NCBI GenBank assembly: GCA_021774255.1
Contig: JAJFJF010000013.1
Coordinates: 1-60,884 of the forward strand
Length of the DNA: 60,884 bases
Direction of reading: 5' to 3'
Source: Gammaproteobacteria bacterium
GTDB taxonomy: Bacteria; Pseudomonadota; Gammaproteobacteria; JAJFJF01
Shown in pieces: positions 52,501-60,112 of the stretch. Within the stretch, counting starts at the first letter, position 1; the number at the start of each line of letters is the position of its first letter. A program made the position numbers and the translations under genes. The notes under the pieces were generated by a model, which saw only the letters and a program-made list of their open reading frames with translations, had not been told where the DNA came from and ran no database searches.

Positions 52501-53953
52501 CTTTGTACTAATAGTTAATAATCTGCCACCCATATTGCAAAACCCACTGGATGATGCCACCGCGTTTTATAATGTGCCTTTTGGGATCACGATCCCCTCT
52601 GATACCTTTGTTGATCCTGATGGCGACGCGTTACTCTATAGCGCAACAGGCGTTGATGCGTCACCTTTGCCTGCATGGCTTACTTTTTCAAGTACTACAC
52701 GCATGCTCACAGGCACACCCACACCGGACAACCAAGGAACATACGTTATTGAAGTAAGAGGTGATGACACCCATGGCGGTGTAGCGATAGACACGTTCAG
52801 TATCACCGTCAAAGCAGTGAGTGGCGGTAACAACCCACCCTTGCTCGCCGTGGAAATACCTGATCAAACAGCCAGCCTGGGAGAGCAATGGACATTCGTT
52901 GTCCCTGCTAATACTTTTGAAGATCCGGATAATGACCTGTTGGCCTACACGGCCACGCTTGAAGGCGGCGCGCCACTGCCTAACTGGCTGCTGTTTAGTG
53001 AGCAAACGCACACCTTTATTGGTACACCGATCACAACGGAAGCAATACGTCTGACCGTGCGTGTGGATGATGGACGAGGAGGCTCTGCGCTTGATACATT
53101 TTTGCTCACGGTTGTGGATAACGTCAATTACCCGCCCAGGGTCGAAAACAGTGTGCCGAATCAATATGCCAAAGTGGGGCAAGCTTACCGTTTGACGATC
53201 CCGAGAGACACGTTTGTTGATCCAAATGGCGATCTACTGACTTATATGGCTTATGAGGCAGGCAATCGTCCCTTGCCGCGCTGGCTGAAATTTGATCCAG
53301 CGACGCTGACATTTAGTGGAAAACCATCACGTGATGACACGGCTACATTCAGCGACCGGTCTCACCGGATAGAAATTGAAGCAAGTGATGGGCTAGAAAG
53401 TGCGACGACAGCATTTGACCTTCATGTTGAAGGTGATTCTATGATTGAATATCTCCTTAAGATTGTTGCCCCGATAGCGACCTTACTGTCGGTGGGTTGT
53501 GGTATCTATCGTTATCGTGCATGGTTGTGGAATCACCTCATGAAACGTTGGTACCTCTTTCCGAAAAAGGAAAAGGCGGTTGTGGGTGAAAAATATACTT
53601 ATGTGATAACCCTTCCAGCAGAGCAGATTGGGCATGTGCAAGCTTACAAACAAGGTAAGCCGCTTGTGAACAAAAAGCTACTCCCGAGCTGGCTAGCGCA
53701 TGACGAGGTAGCAAACCAGCTGTCGGGCACGCCTGAGGAGGCGGATCGAGGGCTCCTCTTTGTCCGCATTTATAGTGATGATCAGCGGATCCGCAAGGCC
53801 TTCACGCTGCTGGTCAAACAAAACGATGATGATGAGTCAGAAGAGGAAGAGGGATCTGCCCAGCCCCCATCAAGAAAAGCAAGGCTTATGCAGCGATTAA
53901 GGTCATCCAAGAGAGCGGGGATGACCCCTTTGCTCGATGAGGAGCAAGCTTAG
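49541..53953 (+). CDS. S13: two GLUG modules plus six CADG domains, acidic-ended type-3 tail
   Basis: 1470 residues. The signal peptide ends ALA|Q. GLUG module 1 (about 23-305) has about four repeats. Module 2 (about 306-700) has about nine, including one with extra Cys (RCGDEYCDN). Six CADG domains follow (about 702-1295). Domains 2-5 follow the same order as domains 3-6 of S1, including the paired-Cys openings (NCIP, then SDCD) and the AFYNVPFGITIP strand, so S1 and S13 exchanged or share this block. The membrane helix at about 1302-1323 is followed by YRYRAWLWNHLMKRWY. The tail keeps the CADG-like core (LLPSWLAHD, LSGTP) but ends differently, with an acidic run (DDDESEEEEGS) then basic RKARLMQRLRSSKR. 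ATG 49541 follows TCAGG directly. Confidence 0.86.
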   Translation: MALRLSALFWLLVLVTCALAQTMITTCQELQDMKNNLTGNYELANDIDCSAAYFWNGGLGFEPVGGPTALFAGSFDGKRYRIVDLTIARPTQNYVGLFGSTASTSQIHFVGMTEGSISGKDLVGSLVGYNRGTLRNCYAEDLVVSGEHTVGGLIGTNYQEGNINACYAACEVGAPDQNAVGGLVGNNYGILTNSYANSNVVGFSGVGGLAGATQTGMIGMSYSTSTVSGTAGSVGGLVGNGLDGSVLRSYWDTQTSGQSTSGGGEGKTTAQMLQQATFINWDFSCTWRLVEGNAPPQLAEENCFGLRVNIDNCQALQMAVSVPAAAIYLEQEIDCTDTVNWNGGAGFLPGYALWFSGGQFDGKGYAITNLVINRPSTNRVGLFAEASYAAQIHSVKLLGGSVSGNNDVGSLVGASAAKITNSSSTAEITGFQYVGGLVGVNTEVASLINCYTEGTVMGHRQVGGLVGWNAGMLNDCHATGNVTATSEHIGGLVGNNYIGKIENCYATGSVRCGDEYCDNVGGLLGYTNAAKTSVTRSYATGPVSGTNWIGGLVGRIIQGTVSYSYATGRVTASENAAGGLVGRQDGGNTDISNSYATGAVFAPNHVGGLVGEGQGSISRCYATGRVTGSGNMGGLIGSDGTGVTNSYWDIQTSGMVSSPGGVGKTTEQMHQKVTFANWNFLEDWWIHETVNYPRLRMFLAPPVQVIHPIPDTSYTIGFEFSFAVAIDTMQDSHGGAIAYSAQLFGGDALPGWLTFNSATRTFLGNPPQGTLGIIQIEVMGTNTNGYSESDVFMLEVTNCPPVQNKSLIAQSVATGELLEYTFDADTFLDCDGHTLSYTAVQTGEDTLPSWLSFSSATRTFSGMPASGDQENITIEVTASDGFGADAMGLFVVAVINCIPAQDKPLEDQSVSVGEALQYIFDADTFSDCDNDILTYSAARNGGDLLPAWLSFVSSTRRFSGVPASGEQGSLVVTVTASDGWGGNVTGSFVLIVNNLPPILQNPLDDATAFYNVPFGITIPSDTFVDPDGDALLYSATGVDASPLPAWLTFSSTTRMLTGTPTPDNQGTYVIEVRGDDTHGGVAIDTFSITVKAVSGGNNPPLLAVEIPDQTASLGEQWTFVVPANTFEDPDNDLLAYTATLEGGAPLPNWLLFSEQTHTFIGTPITTEAIRLTVRVDDGRGGSALDTFLLTVVDNVNYPPRVENSVPNQYAKVGQAYRLTIPRDTFVDPNGDLLTYMAYEAGNRPLPRWLKFDPATLTFSGKPSRDDTATFSDRSHRIEIEASDGLESATTAFDLHVEGDSMIEYLLKIVAPIATLLSVGCGIYRYRAWLWNHLMKRWYLFPKKEKAVVGEKYTYVITLPAEQIGHVQAYKQGKPLVNKKLLPSWLAHDEVANQLSGTPEEADRGLLFVRIYSDDQRIRKAFTLLVKQNDDDESEEEEGSAQPPSRKARLMQRLRSSKRAGMTPLLDEEQA

Positions 53954-54105
53954 TGAGTTTGAAATAAATATTTGAACCATCCAACAGATAAGTGCCGAAC
54001 AACTTTCAGCTTCTGGTGTTGCCTTTAAAAATAGGGTTCAACTCCAAAAAAAAGCTTCTTTTATATGCTATTCAACTAGCAAACTTTCAAAAACTTACCT
54101 CTCCC

Positions 54106-54165
54106 TGTTACCCTATATGTCTAGACAAGCAGACTCAAAGATTAACACGGGTTTCCTTGTTTTTT
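54106..54165 (+). promoter_or_regulatory. S14 promoter plus terminator-like leader hairpin
   Basis: TGTTACCCT (54106-54114). The stem ACAAGCAGACTC (54125-54136)/GGGTTTCCTTGT (54149-54160) is followed by T to 54165. The stretch from S13 to here (53954-54105) shows only the junction block near 54033-54085. Confidence 0.62.
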
Positions 54166-54238
54166 CTTTCTAAATTACTAACCAACTTCTTGAGCGTTGA
54201 GTGGTTTGAAACCCCAACTAAAAGCGAGTTAAGAAAAG

Positions 54239-55942
54239 ATGGCGCTAAAGCTGTCTACTTTCTTAACCTTTGTGACACTGGCCACCTGTGCCTCGGCGCA
54301 GACGATGATTACCAACTGCGTCGAACTTCAGAACATGAAGAATAACTTGGCTGGGAGCTACGCCTTGGCCAATGATATTGATTGCTCAGCTACTGTGGGT
54401 TGGAATGGCGGGGCTGGTTTTGAGCCGGTGGGGTCGCATGTGAGCTCACGTGACAATGATCCTTTTATCGGTGCATTTGATGGGCGAGGACATACTATTT
54501 TGAATTTATTTATTAACCGGCCTGACGCTGACCATGTTGGCCTATTTGGATATGTTGGTTTATATGGTACAGGTATTACCGTGCCGATACATTCAGTGAC
54601 TCTTCTTGGGGTAAGTATTACAGGTAATGATGAGGTTGGTGCGTTGATAGGCTTTAACGAGGATGAAGCTTCCATTAGCAACTCTTCTTCTGATGGCGAC
54701 GTAACTGGATCAACGAATGTTGGAGGTTTAGTAGGTTTCAACCGAAAGGGAGCTATTATAAATGCATATATTGCAGGGACCGTAACTGGTTCAGGTTACG
54801 TTGGTGGTGTTGTGGGTAATAATGTCGCAGCCTCCATCACTGACACCACTGCCAATAGCACTGTAATAGGTTTAACTTGGAATGTTGGAGGCCTTATGGG
54901 CACCAATGGGGGCTCGATTGTTAATGCTGCAGCGATAGGCACGGTAACCGGCTCAAGTGATTATATTGGTGGTCTGGTGGGGTCGTGCTCGGGTGACATC
55001 ATTAACAGTTATGCGACAGGAAAGGTAAGAGGTTTGGGTAATGATAACGACAATGATAGCGATCATGTTGGTGGCCTAGTAGGCGTCAAAGGAAGTGGAT
55101 CTATCAGTAACAGCTATGCTACGGGTGATGTAATTGTTTCAAGTCTCCGCTATGTTGGTGGTCTAGTAGGTAAAAATTCAGGCACCATTACAAACAGCTA
55201 CGCCACGGGCAGGGCTGCGGGTAATACCTGGGTTGGTGGTTTAGTTGGCTGGACCTCAAATGCCATTCGCCATTGTTATGCAGTAGGGAGAGTGTCGGGT
55301 TCAAGTCAGATTGGGGGACTAGTTGGTTATCGTGCTAGCGGTGGCAGCACCACGCAAAGCTACTGGGACATAGAAACCAGTGGGCAGGGTAATAGTGCTG
55401 GTGGTACTGGGAAAACCACAGCAGAGATGTATCAGCATGCTACTTACATTGATTGGGATTTTAGTGCGGTATGGTGGATTGAGGAAAACATTAGCTATCC
55501 TCTTTTACGGGAGTTGTCACCACCTCCTAGCCAATCTTTTAGCATCAGCAGCAGCCAAAGCCACTCACCCACGCCAAGCCAAAGCAGCAGCCAGAGCTAT
55601 TCACCTACCCCAAGCCACAGCAACAGTCAAAGTCGGTCCCAGAGTGATTCCTTAAGTAGCAGTCAGTCACCGACCCATTCTCAAAGTAGCTCTTCCTCCT
55701 TAAGCCAAAGGGTTAATTCGGACAGCCCGGTACCAAGCGAGTCACCAAAAGCGGAAGGTTCTGATGATGGCAACTCCTTACTGACAGGTGACACGGGCGT
55801 CCTCATTATAGTGGGTGCGTTGGTTGGGGTGCTTGGTATAGTGTATGCAGGATACAAGCACTGTATCGCGCAAAAGAAGCGTCAGTTTAATGCTCTGAAC
55901 GGACGATCAATGAGTGAGGTGCTTATTGATAACGCCGCTTAA
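54239..55942 (+). CDS. S14: GLUG module on a Ser/Gln-rich stalk
   Basis: 567 residues. The signal peptide ends ASA|Q. One GLUG module (about 24-430) has eight repeats, one carrying an acidic insert (GNDNDNDSDH), and closes with TYIDWDF and YPLL. In place of CADG domains there is a low-complexity stalk of about 70 residues (about 432-505) made of Ser, Gln, Pro and His (SSQSHSPTPSQSSSQSYSPT is typical). The membrane helix at about 516-538 is followed by YKHCIAQKKRQF and a tail of about 30 residues. The DNA of the stalk is a degenerate AGCCAAAGC-type repeat that could slip. ATG 54239 follows AAGAAAAG, the least GG-like start context of the family. Confidence 0.85.
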   Translation: MALKLSTFLTFVTLATCASAQTMITNCVELQNMKNNLAGSYALANDIDCSATVGWNGGAGFEPVGSHVSSRDNDPFIGAFDGRGHTILNLFINRPDADHVGLFGYVGLYGTGITVPIHSVTLLGVSITGNDEVGALIGFNEDEASISNSSSDGDVTGSTNVGGLVGFNRKGAIINAYIAGTVTGSGYVGGVVGNNVAASITDTTANSTVIGLTWNVGGLMGTNGGSIVNAAAIGTVTGSSDYIGGLVGSCSGDIINSYATGKVRGLGNDNDNDSDHVGGLVGVKGSGSISNSYATGDVIVSSLRYVGGLVGKNSGTITNSYATGRAAGNTWVGGLVGWTSNAIRHCYAVGRVSGSSQIGGLVGYRASGGSTTQSYWDIETSGQGNSAGGTGKTTAEMYQHATYIDWDFSAVWWIEENISYPLLRELSPPPSQSFSISSSQSHSPTPSQSSSQSYSPTPSHSNSQSRSQSDSLSSSQSPTHSQSSSSSLSQRVNSDSPVPSESPKAEGSDDGNSLLTGDTGVLIIVGALVGVLGIVYAGYKHCIAQKKRQFNALNGRSMSEVLIDNAA

Positions 55943-56119
55943 TGGTTGTTTATGAAGATGAGTCTTGGCTTCAACCAGAAACTGCGACGCTTGAGCTATT
56001 ACCACAAGTAGCGCACAGGGGGGAAGACTCCAAAACAAAGCCTTGGCCTTTGGGAAAAAATAAAAACGCTTTATTATTTGTTAGTTAACTGTCAATTTTC
56101 AAAAAAACATACACCCCCC

Positions 56120-56178
56120 TGTTACCCTATATCTCTAGACAAGCAGACCCAAAAATCGATACGGGCTTTCTTGTTTTT
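56120..56178 (+). promoter_or_regulatory. S15 promoter plus terminator-like leader hairpin
   Basis: TGTTACCCT (56120-56128) after a C6 run. The stem ACAAGCAGACCC (56139-56150)/GGGCTTTCTTGT (56163-56174) has two mismatches; T-run to 56178. The preceding stretch from 55943 holds two A-rich junction-like segments and GTTAGTTAACTGTCAATT (about 56086-56103), but no gene. Confidence 0.6.
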
Positions 56179-56244
56179 CTCAAAATTACTAACCCAGTTC
56201 TTTGGTGTTGAATAATTAAGAACATAACTAAAATTTAAGCAAGG

Positions 56245-58884
56245 ATGGCATTTAAGCTATTCGTACTCTTTGTCGTGTTCTGGGTAACTGAATTTCACGC
56301 CCACGCCCTGACACTGATCAGTAACTGTGCTCAATTGCAGGCAATGGAAAATAATCTTGCCGAAGATTACGAGCTGACAGGCAACATTAACTGTGCAAGT
56401 ATTTCAAATTTTAATCCAGTTGGAGATGATGACTTTGGTGGTATTTTTACAGGCACTTTTAACGGACGTGATTACGTAATCAGTAACTTAGCAATTGATC
56501 GTACTGGGCATAATATTGGACTATTTGCCCGTATTTCTTCTCCTGCAATCATACAGAATGTGGGAGTAGAGAATGCAGATGTCAGTGGACAGGACAATGA
56601 CTACTGTAGCGTTGGTGTTTTAGTGGGTTACGTAGGCGAAGGAGGAGTAGTAAAGAACAGTTATGCTACAGGTACCCTTATGGGCAGTGGTGAGGATATT
56701 AAGGCTGGAGGCTTGCTGGGCCGAAGTGATGGTGCCATCATAAACTGTTATGCGGTAGTAACGGTAACAGGCACAGGCACGGACATTCGTGCTGGCGGAC
56801 TAGTGGGGAGTAACCCTGGTACGGTGCTAACGAGTTACGCTGCAGGCATGGTCTCTGCTACAGGCACGGATACCGTCACGGCTGGTTTAGCGGGAGGCGG
56901 AACGCAGCCATTTAGTTACTGGAACTCAGATATCTCAGCCCCGCCTACAAGTGGTAGCGGGATCGCAGCGACAACGGTTCAAATGCGTCAGCAGGCTACT
57001 TATAAATTTTGGGATTTTACGAACGTTTGGTCAATAAATGAGGGGGTGGATTATCCCAAATTACGTTCGAATATCCCCTCGACACCGGTCACTAGCTTGA
57101 GTGTGAGTGATTGTGAAACATTGCAGACCGCATGGTTTGCATTAGCTGCTGAAATAACGCTTCTTCAAGATATTGACTGTTCTGAGGCAAGCTTGTGGCA
57201 TGCTGGCAAAGGTTTTTCTCCCATTGGGAGTGCAGAGCTACCTTTCAGTGGTCGTTTGTTAGGAAACGGTCATCTTGTTTACAACATAACTATTAAATTT
57301 GCAGACAATTCAGAAGTTGGAATGTTTGGCGCATTGTCGTCAGCACATGTTGAGTATCTAGGGCTAAGGCAATTGAGTATATATGATGTTGGTACCGTTG
57401 GGGGACTTGCAGGTATTGTTGATAACAGTACGATTCTGGGATGCTTTGTGGAAGGAGAGATCATAAGCATTTCCACACCTTCCCCCTGGGTATCTTGGGC
57501 AACAATTGGACTTTTAGCAGGAGACGTTGACGGTAGTACTCTAGAAAGCTGTCATGCTAGTGGCAATATTACCGGTATAGGTGTAGTTGAAGGAGGCAGA
57601 GAAGTTGATGCTGAGATTGGAGGTCTGATTGGTGATCTTACAGGCTCCACATTGCTTTATAGCTACGCAAATGTTTTTGTATCGACGGATTATGCATACG
57701 GGTCGGTTGGTGGCTTAGCTGGTTATTGTAGTAGGGTTGCCATCACACAAAGCTACAGCATGGGTGACACGCTTGGAACCCACACAACCGTGGGAGGGCT
57801 TGCTGGCAGTGGTAGTGATTGCCTCCTATCTAATAGCTATGTCATTGGTGTTGTTAGCAGTGAAAAAGCTGAAGCGGGTGGTTTATTCGGAAGTGATAAT
57901 TATCTGCCATGTATAAATAGTTATGCTTCAGGTTGTGTCTCAGGTAAAAAAGGAAGTGGTGGATTAGTAGGAAGCAACTTATTTTCTGAAGGTGTGCAAA
58001 GATGTTACTGGGATACTAAGCAGACAGGGCAATCTAAAGCAGCAGGCGGTACTCCCAATTTTGATTTGCGCAAGTTCGGCAGGGGCACATCGGATCTTTA
58101 TTTAGAGTCAACATTTGAGGGCTGGGATTTTCAAGCCATTTGGACAATGAGTGAGGGGGGAAGTTATCCTTTTTTGCGCAATGTCAGTCACTCTGTGCCA
58201 GTCAGCCTTGATTTGAAGTGTGAAAGTTTTTCACCTCCGTTTTCAAAAGAAATTAAAGCGTTTGCTATCGCCGTTGGTGTCATCGCAGCAGTTGCACTGC
58301 TTATTTCATTTGTGATGCACACTTGGATAATATTTGACGATAGTGCGTCGCGAAAAAAGGACAGGCCATTCTGCTTATTCTTTATTAGGCAATATCCAGT
58401 TATCAGCACGTTTGGATACTTGCTTGAGATTGCCGATAAGCTAACAGATTTGTTTTTGATCAGAGAGCTACTGCAGGAACAACAAGATGATCTGGCAATA
58501 GCCTCTGCCGCTGCTTTAGGACTCTCTTACATAGTGGTGTTGATTGGGCTTACGAAGATTAATGAAGATGAAGAAACAGGGATGCCCTATAATTTTTTTG
58601 TATGGGTGCTATTTTGGCCTGCGCTAAGTCCGGAGCTCAATCATTTGTTAAACGTTGAAGGTGAGGTAAGTACAGGATTTGCTTTTGTTAAAGTGATGAG
58701 CTTTTTAACGGAAGATGTCTCGCAATTTGCTATCAGTGTCATCTTCCTAACCCGCAAAGGAAGTAACGATATTGTCATTGCTAAACTTGCGTTTGTGATG
58801 ATTGTGTCACTTTTCTTTTTGATAAAATTATTTTGTTATGATCTGAGACGCAAAGAGAAAAAATCAGGCTTTGAAATGCGCTAG
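56245..58884 (+). CDS. S15: two GLUG modules fused to a multi-pass XK-like membrane domain
   Basis: 879 residues. The signal peptide ends AHA|L and has no Cys near the cleavage site. GLUG module 1 (about 27-278) and module 2 (about 284-655) are diverged; module 2 starts VSDCETLQTAWFALAAEI. The C-terminus is unlike any other member: about six hydrophobic segments (about 672-697, 720-738, 750-769, 783-800, 813-836, 846-866) with DKLTDLFLIREL in the second and FLTEDVSQFAISVIFL in the fifth. A tD.xL segment plus an E-D-(I/V)-(P/S)-Q helix recalls eukaryotic XK-related and protist multi-pass proteins. The match is by motif style only, and scramblase activity cannot be claimed. It ends in a basic KEKKSGFEMR tail. 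It is the last array gene before terL, and its junction carries an IS30-end-like sequence. Confidence 0.78.
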   Translation: MAFKLFVLFVVFWVTEFHAHALTLISNCAQLQAMENNLAEDYELTGNINCASISNFNPVGDDDFGGIFTGTFNGRDYVISNLAIDRTGHNIGLFARISSPAIIQNVGVENADVSGQDNDYCSVGVLVGYVGEGGVVKNSYATGTLMGSGEDIKAGGLLGRSDGAIINCYAVVTVTGTGTDIRAGGLVGSNPGTVLTSYAAGMVSATGTDTVTAGLAGGGTQPFSYWNSDISAPPTSGSGIAATTVQMRQQATYKFWDFTNVWSINEGVDYPKLRSNIPSTPVTSLSVSDCETLQTAWFALAAEITLLQDIDCSEASLWHAGKGFSPIGSAELPFSGRLLGNGHLVYNITIKFADNSEVGMFGALSSAHVEYLGLRQLSIYDVGTVGGLAGIVDNSTILGCFVEGEIISISTPSPWVSWATIGLLAGDVDGSTLESCHASGNITGIGVVEGGREVDAEIGGLIGDLTGSTLLYSYANVFVSTDYAYGSVGGLAGYCSRVAITQSYSMGDTLGTHTTVGGLAGSGSDCLLSNSYVIGVVSSEKAEAGGLFGSDNYLPCINSYASGCVSGKKGSGGLVGSNLFSEGVQRCYWDTKQTGQSKAAGGTPNFDLRKFGRGTSDLYLESTFEGWDFQAIWTMSEGGSYPFLRNVSHSVPVSLDLKCESFSPPFSKEIKAFAIAVGVIAAVALLISFVMHTWIIFDDSASRKKDRPFCLFFIRQYPVISTFGYLLEIADKLTDLFLIRELLQEQQDDLAIASAAALGLSYIVVLIGLTKINEDEETGMPYNFFVWVLFWPALSPELNHLLNVEGEVSTGFAFVKVMSFLTEDVSQFAISVIFLTRKGSNDIVIAKLAFVMIVSLFFLIKLFCYDLRRKEKKSGFEMR

Positions 58885-58924
58885 TCTTCTTTCTTTTCTT
58901 GGCTGCCAATCTCTTATAACGAAA

Positions 58925-58951
58925 GTGTTGCAGTGAGAAATTGAATCCAAG
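58925..58951 (-). repeat. IS30-end-like sequence between S15 and terL
   Basis: The minus strand reads CTTGGATTCAATTTCTCAC then TGCAAC, differing at only a few positions from the inner part of the IS30 left end (60137-60164). Outside it the sequence passes into AAAAAAACGCC and GGCTAGTTAGCTAAG, a form of the junction block. Confidence 0.45.
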
Positions 58952-59001
58952 TATAAAAAAACGCCTTAATTTAGGCTAGTTAGCTAAGTATTTTCTGGCT
59001 A

Positions 59002-59010
59002 TGCTAAAAT
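59002..59010 (+). promoter_or_regulatory. Extended -10 upstream of terL
   Basis: TGCTAAAAT, 27 bases before the terL ATG. The same box precedes the terL pseudogene (13068-13076). No ribosome site is evident before ATG 59038. Confidence 0.4.
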
Positions 59011-59037
59011 CCTCCCAACCAAGCACCGCAACTTCTC

Positions 59038-59994
59038 ATGAGTAATCCATACCCACCGAATCTCAAACCCCAACCCGGCCCCCAAGAGCTTTTTTTGTCC
59101 TCAACAGCCGACATCTGCATCTACGGCGGGGCAGCAGGTGGGGGCAAATCATGGTCCCTGTTACTTGAACCCATCCGCTATACTGAGAACCCAGACTTTA
59201 GTGCCGTCATCTTCCGTCGTACTTCCCCTCAAGTTCGAAACCCCGGCGGTCTCTGGGATGAATCGCAAAAACTTTATGCAACCCTTGGCGCCATCCAAAA
59301 GACTTCCACACTTTCCTGGGAGTTTCCTTCTCGCGCAGTAGTCCGCTTTGCCCACCTTGAACATGAAAAGAATCGCCTAGACTGGCAGGGCGCCCAAATT
59401 CCTTTAATTGGTTTTGATGAACTCACCCACTTTACCGAATCCCAGTTTTTCTATTTGCTCTCCCGCAACCGCTCACTCTGCGGCGTTAAGCCTTATCTCC
59501 GTGCGACAACCAATCCCGATAATGATAGCTGGGTAGCACGTCTTATTGACTGGTGGATTAATAGTGAATCAGGTTATGCCATCCCAGAGCGAAGCGGGGT
59601 GGTTCGATGGTTTGTTCGTCTACAAGATAAACTTATCTGGGCTGATACTAAAGAAGAACTAATAGACACTCACCCTAGCACCCAACCAAAATCATTAACC
59701 TTTATTAATGCTAGCCTCACGGACAATGCTATCTTAATGAAGCAAGACCCAGGCTATGCGGCGAACCTCGAAGCATTGCCACTGCTTGAACGTGAACGCC
59801 TAAAATACGGCAACTGGCGTATTCGTCCGCAAGCTGGGCTTTATTTTAAAAGGCAGTATTTTTCTGTTGTACAAGCCGCGCTCACCAACGTACGCCGTAT
59901 TTGTTACTGGGATTTAGCTGCGACTGAAAAAAACGACACCAATGACCTAGATGCCCATTCCCGAGAGCCAACCTGCCGTCGTCTTAGCCTATGA
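59038..59994 (+). pseudogene. terL: Truncated phage terminase large subunit
   Basis: 318 residues against roughly 420-550 for the family. The N-terminal ATPase domain is complete: Walker A GGAAGGGKS at about 31-39, Walker B LIGFDEL at about 125-131, and a coupling-type motif RATTNPDND at about 155-163. The nuclease domain begins (RRICYWDLAATEKNDTND at about 286-303, with the first catalytic-type Asp) but is cut immediately: the last 15 residues are out of frame with the family and a stop follows. The protein could still bind ATP but could not cut DNA, so packaging cannot work. It would normally follow terS directly; here the surface-protein array separates them. Downstream is a fragment of another gene and then IS30. 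Confidence 0.75.
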
Positions 59995-60112
59995 GCTTTA
60001 TGAAGATGCTTTGTGCGGTGAAGAGATAGTCAGCCGCAATAGCATTCGTCATCCCTTATTTCTACCACCCCATACAGAACTTGAGATACAAGGAAATATT
60101 GTAGTTAACTGA
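59951..60112 (+). pseudogene. 53-codon gene fragment between terL and IS30
   Basis: From ATG 59951, in a frame overlapping the end of terL, the sequence reads MPIPESQPAVVLAYELYEDA, then LCGEEIVSRNSIRHPLFLPP and a short end, stopping at 60110-60112 just inside the IS30 left end. It looks like a genuine protein fragment rather than noise, because residue use is varied and there are no early stops. It is probably a piece of another phage or host gene joined to terL by the deletion and then cut by the IS. No family is recognised. Confidence 0.35.

Noticed and set aside
52688..53182. Long minus-strand open frames opposite the CADG and GLUG coding regions
   Set aside because: They recur at equivalent places opposite CADG domains in many members, as expected from codon bias of a repeated domain, and lack start signals.
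53992..54345. Plus-strand open frame of 117 codons across the S14 leader
   Set aside because: It runs through the conserved junction, promoter and hairpin and into S14 in another frame. It is a chance frame.
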